The position numbers and the translations under genes were made by a program. From DATFVJ01 sp963712955 (GTDB lineage Bacteria; Actinomycetota; Actinomycetes; Streptosporangiales; Streptosporangiaceae): 64,000 bases of DNA. Under the pieces are notes generated by a model. That model saw only the letters and a list, made by a program, of their open reading frames with translations. It was not told the origin of the DNA and did no database searches. Positions within the stretch are counted from its first letter, which is position 1, and the number at the start of each line of letters is the position of its first letter. The DNA is taken from assembly GCA_963712955.1 (NCBI GenBank), contig CAVQKF010000013.1, positions 124,001 to 188,000 on the forward strand, written 5' to 3'. This document shows, one piece after another, positions 55,374-64,000 of this stretch.

Positions 55374-55782
55374 TGTCATCGCCGGTGAATTGCTGGTGCT
55401 TCCAGATCGGGACAGTGGCCTTGAGCTCGTCTATGAGCGTACGGCACGCGGCGAACGCCTCCGCGCGGTGCGGGCAGGACACGGCGACCACCACGGCCAG
55501 ATCCCCGATGGCGAGCTGTCCCGTGCGGTGCACGGCCGCGACCGCGAGCGCGCCAGACTCCGCCGCCACCTTCTCCGCCACCTGGCGCAGCTCGGTGGCC
55601 GCCGAGTCGTGCGCGATGTACGACAGTCCGGTCACGCCGCGCCCTTGATCGGAGTCCCGGACCTGGCCCGTGAACACCACCGTGCCACCGGCTGCCTGGT
55701 CGGCGACGGCGGCAAGCACCTCGTCAACCGACAGCGGCCCGGCACGTATCCCGATCAGGCGGACGGCTCCCACCCAGCACAC
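55351..55782 (-). CDS. moaE: molybdopterin synthase large subunit
   Basis: MoaE transfers sulfur, delivered by MoaD, to precursor Z in molybdenum cofactor synthesis. GGTVVFTGQVRDSDQG, LSYIAHDSAATELRQVAEKV, AVVVAVSCPHRAEAFAACR and ATVPIWKHQQF are family motifs, including the Lys of PIWKHQ. Start GTG 55782. No other moa gene is visible nearby. Confidence 0.93.
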   Translation of the reverse strand: MCWVGAVRLIGIRAGPLSVDEVLAAVADQAAGGTVVFTGQVRDSDQGRGVTGLSYIAHDSAATELRQVAEKVAAESGALAVAAVHRTGQLAIGDLAVVVAVSCPHRAEAFAACRTLIDELKATVPIWKHQQFTGDDSEWVGSA

Positions 55783-55797
55783 GCTACCGGCCCGAAG

Positions 55798-57051
55798 TTA
55801 GCCGCTGCGCCGCCGGCGGCGGGCACGGCGGACGATCGCGGCGGTACCGATCACCGCGACGGTCGCGCCAGCCGCACCTGCGGCGGTAATCGTCGCCTCC
55901 TTGCGTGCCAGCCGCCTGCCAGCCACCGCATGGTGGCCGGCACGCTGCGCGAGCAGTACGGCAAATGCGGTCTCGTTGTCGTAGGCGGGCCGCCAGCCGG
56001 CGGCGCGAAGCGCCGCGCAGTCCACCACCCACGGGTAGGCCACGTAGTGCAGATCCGTCGCAGGAGCCGGCGCAATTCCCGCCCGGTGCAGGCGTTGCAC
56101 CGTGCCGAATGTGAAACCCGCAGGCAGCTCGATCGGGCGCAGCCCGCTCAGCTCCTCGGCCCGCTCCTGCTCCAGCCAGCCGTCGCAGCCGACCGCGAAC
56201 TCGCCGGTCACCTCGCCTGTCACCGCGAGCTCGAGCGCGGAGACGAGATCGTCGACGTGGCAGAACTGCCAGCGAGTCGCGCAGCCCTTCACTGTGAGCA
56301 ACCGCGGGGCCTCGAAATGCCTGGTGACCAGCGTGTCCACGTCGTCGCCCACGAGCGCGGCCGGCCGCGCCACGGTGACCTGCATGCCGGGATAGGCGCG
56401 CGGCGCCCGCCGCGCCAGGTGCTCGATCTCAAGCAGATCACCGACGATGCTGGAATCCTGATCGGCCCGCAGCGTCGACGCCTCCGCAAGCGGGACCGGG
56501 TTGTCCGGGCGGGCGCCGTACACCATCGCGCTTGTCACAAGCACCACCCGGCCCACACCCTCCGCCGCAGCGGCCGTGAGAACGGTCTGCGCGCCGCGTA
56601 CGTTGAACGCACGGCGCTGCCGGTCATCGGCGTCGGGCGCGAGATCCAGGTCAGTGTGCACCACCACGTCCACCCCGGCCAGCCGGGCGGCAAGCGCCGG
56701 GTCCCGGACGTCCACCACCCGCCAGACAACGCCTGTGACCTCGCCGCGGTGGTCATCTATCGCCACCACCTTTTTGACCAGGCGGGACGCGGCCAGCCTG
56801 GCCGCGACCTCATGGCCGAGACCCCGGGCCGCGCCGGTCACCGCGACCACTGGACCAGGGCCCCGTGCCGCGCGGCGGTCACGGCTGCGCCCGGCGGAAG
56901 GCGCCGGTGCTTGCGGCGCGTGGGTAGACGGTGTGTCAGCCGGTGCCATGGCAGGCGGCCCGTCAGCCGGTGCCGTGGCCGGAGTTGCCTCGGCGTCAGG
57001 GCGCTGCCCGCCGCTGCGCCGTGGGCGAACCTGACCGCCAGAGGTGCTCAC
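55798..57051 (-). CDS. NAD-dependent epimerase/SDR family protein
   Basis: After a Pro/Ala-rich disordered start (~65 residues), a Rossmann fold VVAVTGAARGLGHEVAARL (GxxGxxG), VVHTDLDLAP, NVRGAQTVL and VTSAMVYGARPDN (Tyr region without a clear YxxxK). It ends in a helix ATITAAGAAGATVAVIG and an Arg tail that may anchor it to the membrane. Start at GTG 57051 with GGGAG. Probably acts on a sugar nucleotide or lipid-linked substrate, uncertain. Confidence 0.85.
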   Translation of the reverse strand: MSTSGGQVRPRRSGGQRPDAEATPATAPADGPPAMAPADTPSTHAPQAPAPSAGRSRDRRAARGPGPVVAVTGAARGLGHEVAARLAASRLVKKVVAIDDHRGEVTGVVWRVVDVRDPALAARLAGVDVVVHTDLDLAPDADDRQRRAFNVRGAQTVLTAAAAEGVGRVVLVTSAMVYGARPDNPVPLAEASTLRADQDSSIVGDLLEIEHLARRAPRAYPGMQVTVARPAALVGDDVDTLVTRHFEAPRLLTVKGCATRWQFCHVDDLVSALELAVTGEVTGEFAVGCDGWLEQERAEELSGLRPIELPAGFTFGTVQRLHRAGIAPAPATDLHYVAYPWVVDCAALRAAGWRPAYDNETAFAVLLAQRAGHHAVAGRRLARKEATITAAGAAGATVAVIGTAAIVRRARRRRRSG

Positions 57052-57125
57052 CCTGTGTCGCTCCCGGGATAACGTGACTAGCACAGTGAATATGACCCTT
57101 CCATCCTGCCTGAGAGGTCACACGG

Positions 57126-58796
57126 ATGGGTGACACCCCTTTCGGGTTCGGCCTGCCTGGCGAGCCAGAACGCGAGCCAGGTGGCAGTGATTCCGGCGGT
57201 TCCGGGCCGGGCGGTTCCGGGCCAGGTGGCCGCGGGCCTGCCGGCACGCCGGGCCAGCCCGGACCACCGGATCCGATGGCGATGTTCGGCAACCCGCAGC
57301 AGTTCGCCGACGCGCTCCGGCAGTTCGCCGACCTGATGTCCTGGCAGGGCGGGCCGGTGAACTGGGATCTCGCCACGAACGTGGCACGGCACACTGTCGC
57401 CGCGCAGGGCGACGCGAGCATCCTCGCCAGGCAATCCGAGGAGATCGCCCAGGCGGTCAGGCTCGCCGACCTGTGGCTCGACGACACCACCACGTTCCCA
57501 TCCGGCGTGCGCGCCGCCGTAGCGTGGAGCCGCTCCGAGTGGGTCGAGGCAACCCTTCCTGTCTGGTCCAAGCTGTGCGACCCCATCGCCGCCAAGGCGG
57601 TCGAGACAATGAGCGGCGCGCTGAGCGCGGGGACCGAGACACTCGGGGGTGACGCGCTCGGTGGCGAGACCGGTGATGCTGGTGATGATCTCCGCGCCCA
57701 GTTGAACGCCATGGCCGGGCCCATGCTGGGCCTGGTGCGGCAGATCGGCGGCCTGGTCGTCGCCAGCCAGACGGGTCAGGCGGTTGGCGCGCTCGCGCTC
57801 GAGGTTGTGAGTTCCACCGATGTGGGCCTGCCGGTCGGACCCGAAGGCACAGCGGCTTTGATCCCGGGCAATGTCGCGGCGTTCGGCTCGGGTCTGTCGG
57901 TCCCTGACGGTGAGGTCAGGCTGTTTCTCGCACTCCGTGAGGCGGCGCACCACCGGCTTTTCGCCCACGTTCCCTGGCTGCGGGCCCACCTGTTCGGTGC
58001 GGTCGACGAGTATGCCAAGGGCATCAGCGTGGATACCTCGCAGCTGCGGCAGTCAATGATGGAGATCGACCTCACCAATCCGGAGGCACTGCAGGAGGCG
58101 ATGGCAGGCGCCACCTTCCTAAGGCCGGAGGAGACTCCGCGGCAGAAGGCGGCGCTCGCCCGTCTCGAGACCGCGCTCGCTCTCGTCGAGGGATGGGTGG
58201 CCACGGTGGTCGAGGACGCCACCGGTCAGCGGCTGCCCGCGTCTGCCGCACTGGCCGAGGCCGTGCGCCGCCGCCGCGCGACCGGCGGCCCTGCCGAGCG
58301 AACCTTCGCCACCCTGGTCGGCCTGGAACTGCGGCCACGCAGGCTCCGCGAGGCCGCGGCCATCTGGCGCGGGCTTACCGAGGAACGTGGTGCGGCCGGC
58401 CGGGATGCCATCTGGGCACATCCCGATCTGCTGCCGGATCACAGCGATTTCGACGACCCCGATGGTTTCGTCCGCGGGCGCAATGAACTCGACATCTCGG
58501 TGCTCGAAGACGAGCAGGGCGGGCGTCTGGCGCAGCACGCCGCGGGACCCGATGACTCCGATGGGGCCGCTGCCCCTGAGTCCACGGGCCCTGAGTCCAC
58601 TGGCCCTGAGTCCACTGGCCCTGGGGCCGCTGCCGCTGAGTCCACTGGCCCTGAGTCCACTGGCCCTGGGGCCGCTGCCGCTGAGTCCACTGGCCCTGAG
58701 TCCACTGGCCAGGTCGGTGACCCCGGTGGTGACGCCGGCCAGAGCGACGCAGGTAGCGACGATGCCCCTGGCAGCGAGCCACCCGACAACGGGTGA
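57126..58796 (+). CDS. zincin-like putative hydrolase (DUF2342 family)
   Basis: 556 aa with a Gly/Pro-rich start, MAMFGNPQQFADALRQFADL, VNWDLATNVAR, LGGLV-like IGGLVVASQTGQAVGALAL, ALREAAHHRLFAHVPWL (the EAAHHR helix matches the zinc-helix position of this family) and AEAVRRRRATGGPAERTFAT, which define the actinobacterial DUF2342/zinc-dependent metalloprotease family. The C-terminus is a Pro-Glu-Ser-Thr-Gly repeat. Divergent from the epimerase-like gene, as is common. Confidence 0.9.
   Translation: MGDTPFGFGLPGEPEREPGGSDSGGSGPGGSGPGGRGPAGTPGQPGPPDPMAMFGNPQQFADALRQFADLMSWQGGPVNWDLATNVARHTVAAQGDASILARQSEEIAQAVRLADLWLDDTTTFPSGVRAAVAWSRSEWVEATLPVWSKLCDPIAAKAVETMSGALSAGTETLGGDALGGETGDAGDDLRAQLNAMAGPMLGLVRQIGGLVVASQTGQAVGALALEVVSSTDVGLPVGPEGTAALIPGNVAAFGSGLSVPDGEVRLFLALREAAHHRLFAHVPWLRAHLFGAVDEYAKGISVDTSQLRQSMMEIDLTNPEALQEAMAGATFLRPEETPRQKAALARLETALALVEGWVATVVEDATGQRLPASAALAEAVRRRRATGGPAERTFATLVGLELRPRRLREAAAIWRGLTEERGAAGRDAIWAHPDLLPDHSDFDDPDGFVRGRNELDISVLEDEQGGRLAQHAAGPDDSDGAAAPESTGPESTGPESTGPGAAAAESTGPESTGPGAAAAESTGPESTGQVGDPGGDAGQSDAGSDDAPGSEPPDNG
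58578..58710. repeat. GAGTCCACTGGCCCT coding repeat
   Basis: 15-bp units, some spaced by a GGGGCCGCTGCCGCT unit, encode PESTGPESTGP and GAAAAESTGP at the tail of the DUF2342 protein. A coding minisatellite; units of 42-45 bp are nearly identical. Confidence 0.85.
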
Positions 58797-58926
58797 GCCT
58801 GCACGCGGAAGCCGTTAAGGCCCTGGCGGGGTGCACGGTGTTGGATGGCTTCAGTCAACCTTCCTTAACGGGTTGAGGCGCCTGGACGTCCGCATGACAC
58901 CGGAGCCAGGAACATGACCCGGCGAC

Positions 58927-60259
58927 TCAGCTGAACTCCACCAACGGGAATGCCCGGTGCCGGCGTGGCGGGCAGACGAAGTTCTGCCGCCGGGTCGCGG
59001 TGAGCAGGCGCTCCAGGCCGATTTTGATGTCTTGCACGTCGAATTTCTGCTGCAGGTCGGGTGAAACCTGGTTGATCCGCATGGTGCGGAAGAAATCGGC
59101 GGAGGGAACGAAGATGGTGAACTGCAGTTTCGCCTGAGTGCTGCCGTCGGGGATGTCCATGTTGTCGAAGCCTGGACCGTCCATCCGGATGTGGATAGGC
59201 GTTCCGTCTGCAGCCCGCGAGGAGCGCTGCAAGCAGGACAGGTGGCCCATCCGGCGCTCCGGCAGGCCAGTCGCCGGATCGATGTTGGTGACGAGGCCGC
59301 TGCCTCCTTCGCCGCGTAGCCGGGCCCATTGTTCGTGTTGTTCAGGAAGGAAGGGCCGCCCCCGTCGGTGAGCTGGTCGGTGTTTCCCGGCACCATGTTC
59401 GGCGAGTGGAACATGTACTGCACCCGCTGGATGAAAAAGCCGTCGTCCTTGGGCGGGGTAGTGGCGGTGGACATGTCGAACCACTGCAACATGCCCAGGA
59501 TGACGTGGGACAGGTGCTGGATCGAGCCGTTGTCGAAGTAGTCGCCAGCGGTGGCCGTGGTTAACCTCGCCGAGTCGTTGCCGGCGAAGGTGCAGATGGC
59601 GGGAGGCCCGTTCCCGCTGGTCTGCTGGTCGGCGAAACCTAGCCACATCGGCGAGTCGTGCTGCATGTAGGTGGCGAACGGCAGGCTGTTCTGCACGGCC
59701 AAGGCCTTGGGCAGGCCCATCTGGACGAATTGGTGCCGACTGGAGGTGAAGCTGAGCAAGCCGTCGAACGACGGCGACTCGACCGGGCAACCGCGCAGCT
59801 CGTTGCTGCCCGCAAGCCAGGCAAGCACATCCGAGATGAACTTCGCGTTGTCGCTGCGGATCGTGAACAGCATGTCGTTGGACTCAAGCGCGACCGGCAC
59901 GTTGAAGGGGATCTTGACGATGCCCGGGTTGGCCGGGCTCACGTCCGTCGGGCCCGCGACTGCCTCCTCCAGCACGTACCTGCCGGTGTCCGACAGCAGC
60001 CGCGGCATGTGCTCGGCGACGGGGCCGCCGGTGAGCCCGCCGGTCAGCCGGCTGAAGTAGGGAAGTCCGTAGGATAAGATCGTTATGATGTGTTTCGCCC
60101 CGAACGGGTAGCTGTTTTCCAGCCTGTCGAGCGCGCGGGCCAGCAGCTTCTGGTCGCGCCTGGTCGGCGTCCGCTGGAGCGCGGCGGTGGCGACTGCTCC
60201 CCGGAAATCCCGCTCCCGGGATCCTTGAGCTCGCCGTCGTGAATCTCTACCGTTGTCAT
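58927..60259 (-). pseudogene. DUF7405 (Dyp-peroxidase-like) family gene with two one-base frameshifts
   Basis: From the ATG at 60259 (GGGGAGAGG) MTTVEIHDGELKDPGSGISG, then one frame over RDQKLLARALDRLENSYPFG, IILSYGLPYFSRLTGG-like sequence, LESNDMLFTIRSDNAKFISD, LPKALAVQNSLPF, DSPMWLGFADQQTSG, GSIQHLSHVILGMLQWF; near 59300 another shift leads to ERRMGHLSCLQRSSRAADG, FVPSADFFRTMRINQVSPDL to the TGA at 58927. Both shifts equal a single missing base. Order and spacing match DUF7405 proteins, so assignment is fair; activity unknown. Confidence 0.65.
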
Positions 60260-60380
60260 CTTGACCTCTCCCCGTCGCAGCATCCCCGTGACCTGCGACA
60301 TTGTCTCTGATCGATCACCCCCTCACACCGTTTTTCTGACACTTCCGGGTTCGGCACAAGCACAGGGCCGGGGACCGCGT

Positions 60381-60634
60381 CATGAACGGCCCCGATGACT
60401 ACGCACGGGCAGGCGAGGACAGCCTCGCAGGGCTGATCAGCCTGCTCACCGACGTCGATGAGTTCCTGCGCAGTCCCGGGATCCGGGCCGCGCTGACGGA
60501 CTTCTAACCGGGACCGGCGCGGCAGCGCGTTCCCCGGGCAAGATGCCAGCCTTCTCATCGACTCGGCCGGCTTCACGTTGTACTCCCTGGTCCTGCGTGC
60601 CGCGGCCGCATCCCCGGACGCTGCAGGCTCCTGA
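60381..60634 (+). pseudogene. small hypothetical gene with frameshift, part of the IstB module
   Basis: ATG 60381: NGPDDYARAGEDSLAGLIS, LLTDVDEFLRSPGIRAALTD; a stop follows, then another frame continues DASLLIDSAGFTLYSLVLRA to TGA 60634. Proteins with a DEFLRSP core are, as I recall, common in Streptosporangiales beside the coiled-coil and IstB-like genes found next. Function unknown. Confidence 0.5.
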
Positions 60635-60701
60635 TACCCCGTTTATCCTGGCCGGCCCGGCGGCTGCTGCCGGGCCGGCCAGCACCCCTCATGCCCATGC
60701 A

Positions 60702-60757
60702 CATGCTTTTCTTTTCATTTCTCCTCAGATCAGATCAGAAATGAAAAGAAAAGCATG
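60702..60757. promoter_or_regulatory. perfect 21-bp inverted repeat in an A/T-rich patch
   Basis: The polypyrimidine arm 60702-60722 (starts CATGCTTTTC) is the exact reverse complement of 60737-60757 (ends GAAAAGCATG), with a 14-nt loop. It ends 22 bp before the ATG of the next gene. It stands out by its A/T-richness. It could be a leader hairpin, an operator or an element end. Confidence 0.85.
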
Positions 60758-60779
60758 ACCGATACCGGAAGGTACCGTC

Positions 60780-61669
<890 letters not shown>

Positions 61670-62483
61670 GTGACCGGAACCGCAGCCACCCTCGGCCCCG
61701 CCGCCCCGGTCCCGCCGCCGATCCCGGACGCCCTCGACGCCGTGCTGCGCCGGATGCGGTTCCCTACCTGCGCAAGGCCGCACCTGAAGTGCTCGCCACC
61801 GCCCGAGCCCAGCGGTGGGACCCCGCCGAAGTCGTGCGCATCCTGCTCGAAGAGGAACTCCGCGGCCGCGACGAAGCCGGACGGCGGATCCGCCGCAAGG
61901 CCGCCGGGCTGCCCGCCGGGAAGACCTTCGCGTCCTGGCGGGAAGCCGACTCCTCCATCCCGCTGCCCGCCCAGCACGCCCTGGCCACCCTGGAATGGGT
62001 CACCCGCGCGGAGAATCTTTGTATCGCCGGCCCGTCGGGCACCGGGAAGTCGCACTTCGCCGAGGCGCTCGCGCACCAGGCCATCGACGCCGGGATGCGG
62101 GTCGCCTGGTTCACCCTCGAAACCCTCTGACCGCCGCCCTCGGCCGCGCCGCCGTCGATGGCACCACCGCCAGGGCCATCGCCAAGATCACCCGGTGCGA
62201 CCTCATCGCTGTGGATGACATCGGGATGCTGCCCGCCGGGCAGGCCGCCGCCGAGGCGCTCTACCGGCTGGCCGACGCCGCCTACGAACGCCGGTCCCTG
62301 ATCGTCACCTCGAATCTGCATCCCAGCGGACTCGACACGATCATGCCCAAGACCCTGGCCACCGCGACTGTCGATGCTTCCGGCTGCCGCACCACGCGCA
62401 CCTGATCCTCACCGAGGGCACCAGCCTCCGGCTCGCCGAAGCCACCGCGGGAAAGGGAGTGACGCCGCTGACACTGACCTGAA
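61670..62483 (+). pseudogene. IstB-like AAA+ ATPase, three one-base frameshifts
   Basis: GGAG before a GTG at 61670. Pieces: IPDALDAVLRRMRFP; then ATARAQRWDPAEVVRILLEE, LCIAGPSGTGKSHFAEALAH (Walker A), then ARAIAKITRCDLIAVDDIGM (Walker B), LIVTSNLHPSGLDTIMPKTL; then HHAHLILTEGTSLRLAEA. Breaks near 61755, 62128 and 62370 each equal one missing base. IstB proteins load the IS21 transposase IstA onto target DNA, but no IstA lies next to it. Confidence 0.8.
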
Positions 62484-62849
62484 CGCAAGGAGATCAGCTG
62501 ACCGTCAGCACGGACATAACGTGTCCGCTCGCAAGGAGATCACCTGTCCGCCCACAGGGAAGTCCCGATGTCCCTTGACACCCGGGCGGGCCCTTGTCGG
62601 CAAAATTTAGTCGGTTCGGGTATTTCTGTCGCCTCCCCTCGCATCTTTTCCGGTTGATGCGCTCCAGTCGATGTTGGCGGTCCAGGGAGGTGAGAAGACC
62701 TGCGCAACTCTGCGGCCGGTTTCCCTCGACGAGCCTTATCTGCGGCGTAGTCCGCGTGGGAAGCCGCTGCACCCGCCAGCCTCGGCCGAGTCGATATCAC
62801 CGGCGCAAAAATCAATGTGACAAGAATAAGAATAAGGAGAAGCCGCACA
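62484..62849. other. 366-bp intergenic region, lectin promoter side
   Basis: No credible gene. CAAGGAGATCA occurs twice (62488 and 62531), which may mark the end of the IstB module. The last ~250 bp are richer in A/T and should carry the promoter of the lectin gene, with AAGAATAAGAATAAGGAGAA just before its ATG. Confidence 0.4.
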
Positions 62850-63512
62850 ATGAATAAATTTTCGAAGCGGATCAGCGCGGCAGTGGGGGCGGCGTTGTTC
62901 GCCGCCGCGGGTGTCGGCGCCACCGCAATGACCAGTACCTCCGCAGGCGCGGCAGGCAATCAGACCTCGTTCCAGATGGTCCGCTCCGTGGCGCCGGGCG
63001 CCGCGGCCAACGCGGCCGCCATGCCGGCAGCGGCTGCCGCGCCGGGAGGTGCGATTCCGAACAGTATCGGCGCGGCAGTCGAGTTCAGGAACGTCAACAG
63101 CCGGGGGTGCGTCGACGTGGTCGGCAGCTCGCTGTCGCACGGTGGGGCTGTCAGGGAGTTCAGCTGCCACAACGGTGACAACCAGAACTGGCTGATCGAG
63201 CCGGTCAGCTCCGCGCCCGGGTTCGTCGCCCTGCGCAACATCAACAGCAACATGTGCCTGGACCTGCGCGTCGGTGACATCTCGCAGGTGCACGACGGCA
63301 CCACGATCCAGCAGTGGGACTGCTTCCCTGACAGCATCCAGTCCGAGAGGTGGCAGGTGACGGTGACCAACTCCGGGGGCCCTGGCACCTTGACTCTGAC
63401 GAGCGCGTCGAAGGGCCTGTGCCTCGACACCAATCCGGCCACCGGCAGCCAGGTGCTCCATATTGCAACGTGCACGCCCGGCGCGTTCTCCCAGATGTGG
63501 CGGGAGCAGTAG
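62850..63512 (+). CDS. secreted ricin-type beta-trefoil lectin domain protein
   Basis: Signal peptide (KFSKRISAAVGAALFAAAG ... SAGAAG), a short Ala/Pro linker, then a beta-trefoil with FRNVNSRGCVDVVGSSLSHG, QNWLIEPV, LRNINSNMCLDLRVGD, IQQWDC and SKGLCLDTNPATGSQV. The three Cys-x-Asp repeats and QxW-like motifs identify a RICIN fold that binds carbohydrate. No catalytic domain is attached. ATG at 62850 with AAGGAGA. Confidence 0.88.
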   Translation: MNKFSKRISAAVGAALFAAAGVGATAMTSTSAGAAGNQTSFQMVRSVAPGAAANAAAMPAAAAAPGGAIPNSIGAAVEFRNVNSRGCVDVVGSSLSHGGAVREFSCHNGDNQNWLIEPVSSAPGFVALRNINSNMCLDLRVGDISQVHDGTTIQQWDCFPDSIQSERWQVTVTNSGGPGTLTLTSASKGLCLDTNPATGSQVLHIATCTPGAFSQMWREQ

Positions 63513-63598
63513 CACCGGACCACCGCTCGGAATCTCGTGCCGTGCCCGCTCAGCTCACACTGGACGGGCACGGCACGGGTCGCTCAGCGCGACCCGAG

Positions 63599-63706
63599 GT
63601 TGTGGCCGAGTCCGGTCGGCCGATCGCGCATGTCGCGCGGGACCTCGGGATTCATCCCGAGGCGTTGCGTAACTGGGTCCGTCAGGCTGAAGGCCGACCG
63701 GGGTGA
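63599..63706 (+). pseudogene. fragment of IS3-family OrfA (HTH_Tnp_1)
   Basis: Reads VVAESGRPIAHVARDLGIHP then EALRNWVRQAE, the recognition helices of IS3 OrfA. A shift then gives ADRGERADRA. Neither the start nor OrfB is present. Confidence 0.7.
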
Positions 63707-63726
63707 GCGCGCCGATCGGGCCACGA

Positions 63727-64000
63727 CCAGCGTGATCTACTTCTCGGCGCCACACCGGGTGGACTTCCGCGAGCTTGTCCGTGATCTTGCCCGCGGCTGC
63801 GCGCGCGTGTGGAGCTGCGGCAGGTCGGGCTCCGCGACGAGGCCAGGCTGCAGGGCGGCATCGGGCCGTGCGGCCGTGACCTGTGCTGCGCGACGTTCCT
63901 GAAGGATTTAGAAAGCGCGGCCGTCGCGGGTGACATCAAAGCCGCCATGCTTTCCGCGCTGCGGGAGATGCCTTTGCCGCAGCGCCTGGTCCTGATATTG
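63727..64000 (+). pseudogene. RicT/PSP1 fragment joined to a sigma-factor-like piece
   Basis: VIYFSAPHRVDFRELVRDLA followed, after one missing base near 63800, by ARVELRQVGLRDEARLQGGI and GPCGRDLCCATFLKD is the Cys-rich core of PSP1/RicT. The frame then changes character to IKAAMLSALREMPLPQRLVL, which resembles the helix before sigma-70 region 4, and runs off the window. Only fragments of each are present, so this is mosaic remnant DNA. The sigma part is tentative. Confidence 0.55.

Noticed and set aside
58578..58710. Another repeat array, CRISPR-like at first sight
   Set aside because: Coding Pro-Glu-Ser-Thr-Gly repeat in the DUF2342 gene; no unique spacers, no cas genes.

Overview
The window is high-GC actinobacterial DNA. 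It carries a WhiB regulator, coenzyme F420 genes (fbiA, fbiB and fbiC-like), an XRE/DUF5753 + DUF397 pair, DUF3499, DUF5719 and UPF0182 genes, and strong GGAGG ribosome sites with many GTG starts. This gene content and order fit Streptosporangiales/Streptomyces-like actinobacteria; the species cannot be named from sequence alone.

Backbone. A conserved block of envelope-sugar and housekeeping genes runs through the window in pieces. Piece 1 (0.9-9.9 kb) holds two tandem S-adenosylhomocysteine hydrolase genes, a divergent merR, a CDF metal exporter, a SIS-domain sugar-phosphate isomerase, a Trm112-like protein, phosphomannomutase, DUF3499 and a degenerate metallopeptidase-family protein. Piece 2 (27.4-36.7 kb) holds DUF5719, a large membrane glycosyltransferase and whiB on the minus strand, then fbiA-fbiB on the plus strand. 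Piece 3 (45.0-58.8 kb) holds an fbiC-like gene, an NDP-sugar pyrophosphorylase, a GT4 glycosyltransferase, a methyltransferase, UPF0182, a PDZ/Lon-type protease, moaE, an epimerase-like SDR and a zincin-like protein. The sugar genes (isomerase, mutase, pyrophosphorylase, glycosyltransferases) suggest a shared role in mannose-type activated sugars and cell-surface glycan.

Accessory DNA. The stretch 9.9-27.3 kb splits the backbone. It contains small unknown genes, a STAS-HATPase fusion, VOC proteins, a hydrolase, a racemase, several gene stumps (HTH_42, SRPBCC, PlsB, HxlR, methyltransferase, glycosyltransferase), a HAD-acyltransferase-WS/DGAT gene broken by an amber codon, a lower-GC XRE/DUF397 cassette and a complete IS200/IS605 element with TnpA and an intact-looking TnpB. 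The stretch 36.7-44.9 kb contains a decayed large serine recombinase, an IS1380-type transposase, a NUDIX gene, an XRE/TPR regulator and a 99-bp MITE flanked by CTAG. The right end (58.9-64 kb) has a frameshifted DUF7405-type gene, an IstB-like ATPase module without IstA preceded by a perfect 21-bp inverted repeat, a secreted ricin-type lectin, and fragments of an IS3 OrfA and a RicT/PSP1 protein.

Quality caveat. At least eight otherwise conserved genes are broken by frameshifts. Wherever I worked out the phase, the break is explained by one-base deletions in G/C-rich runs (two such deletions at the 3' end of fbiB). fbiB, fbiC, DUF7405 and IstB are the clearest cases. This may be consensus error rather than biology, so calls of pseudogene are provisional.
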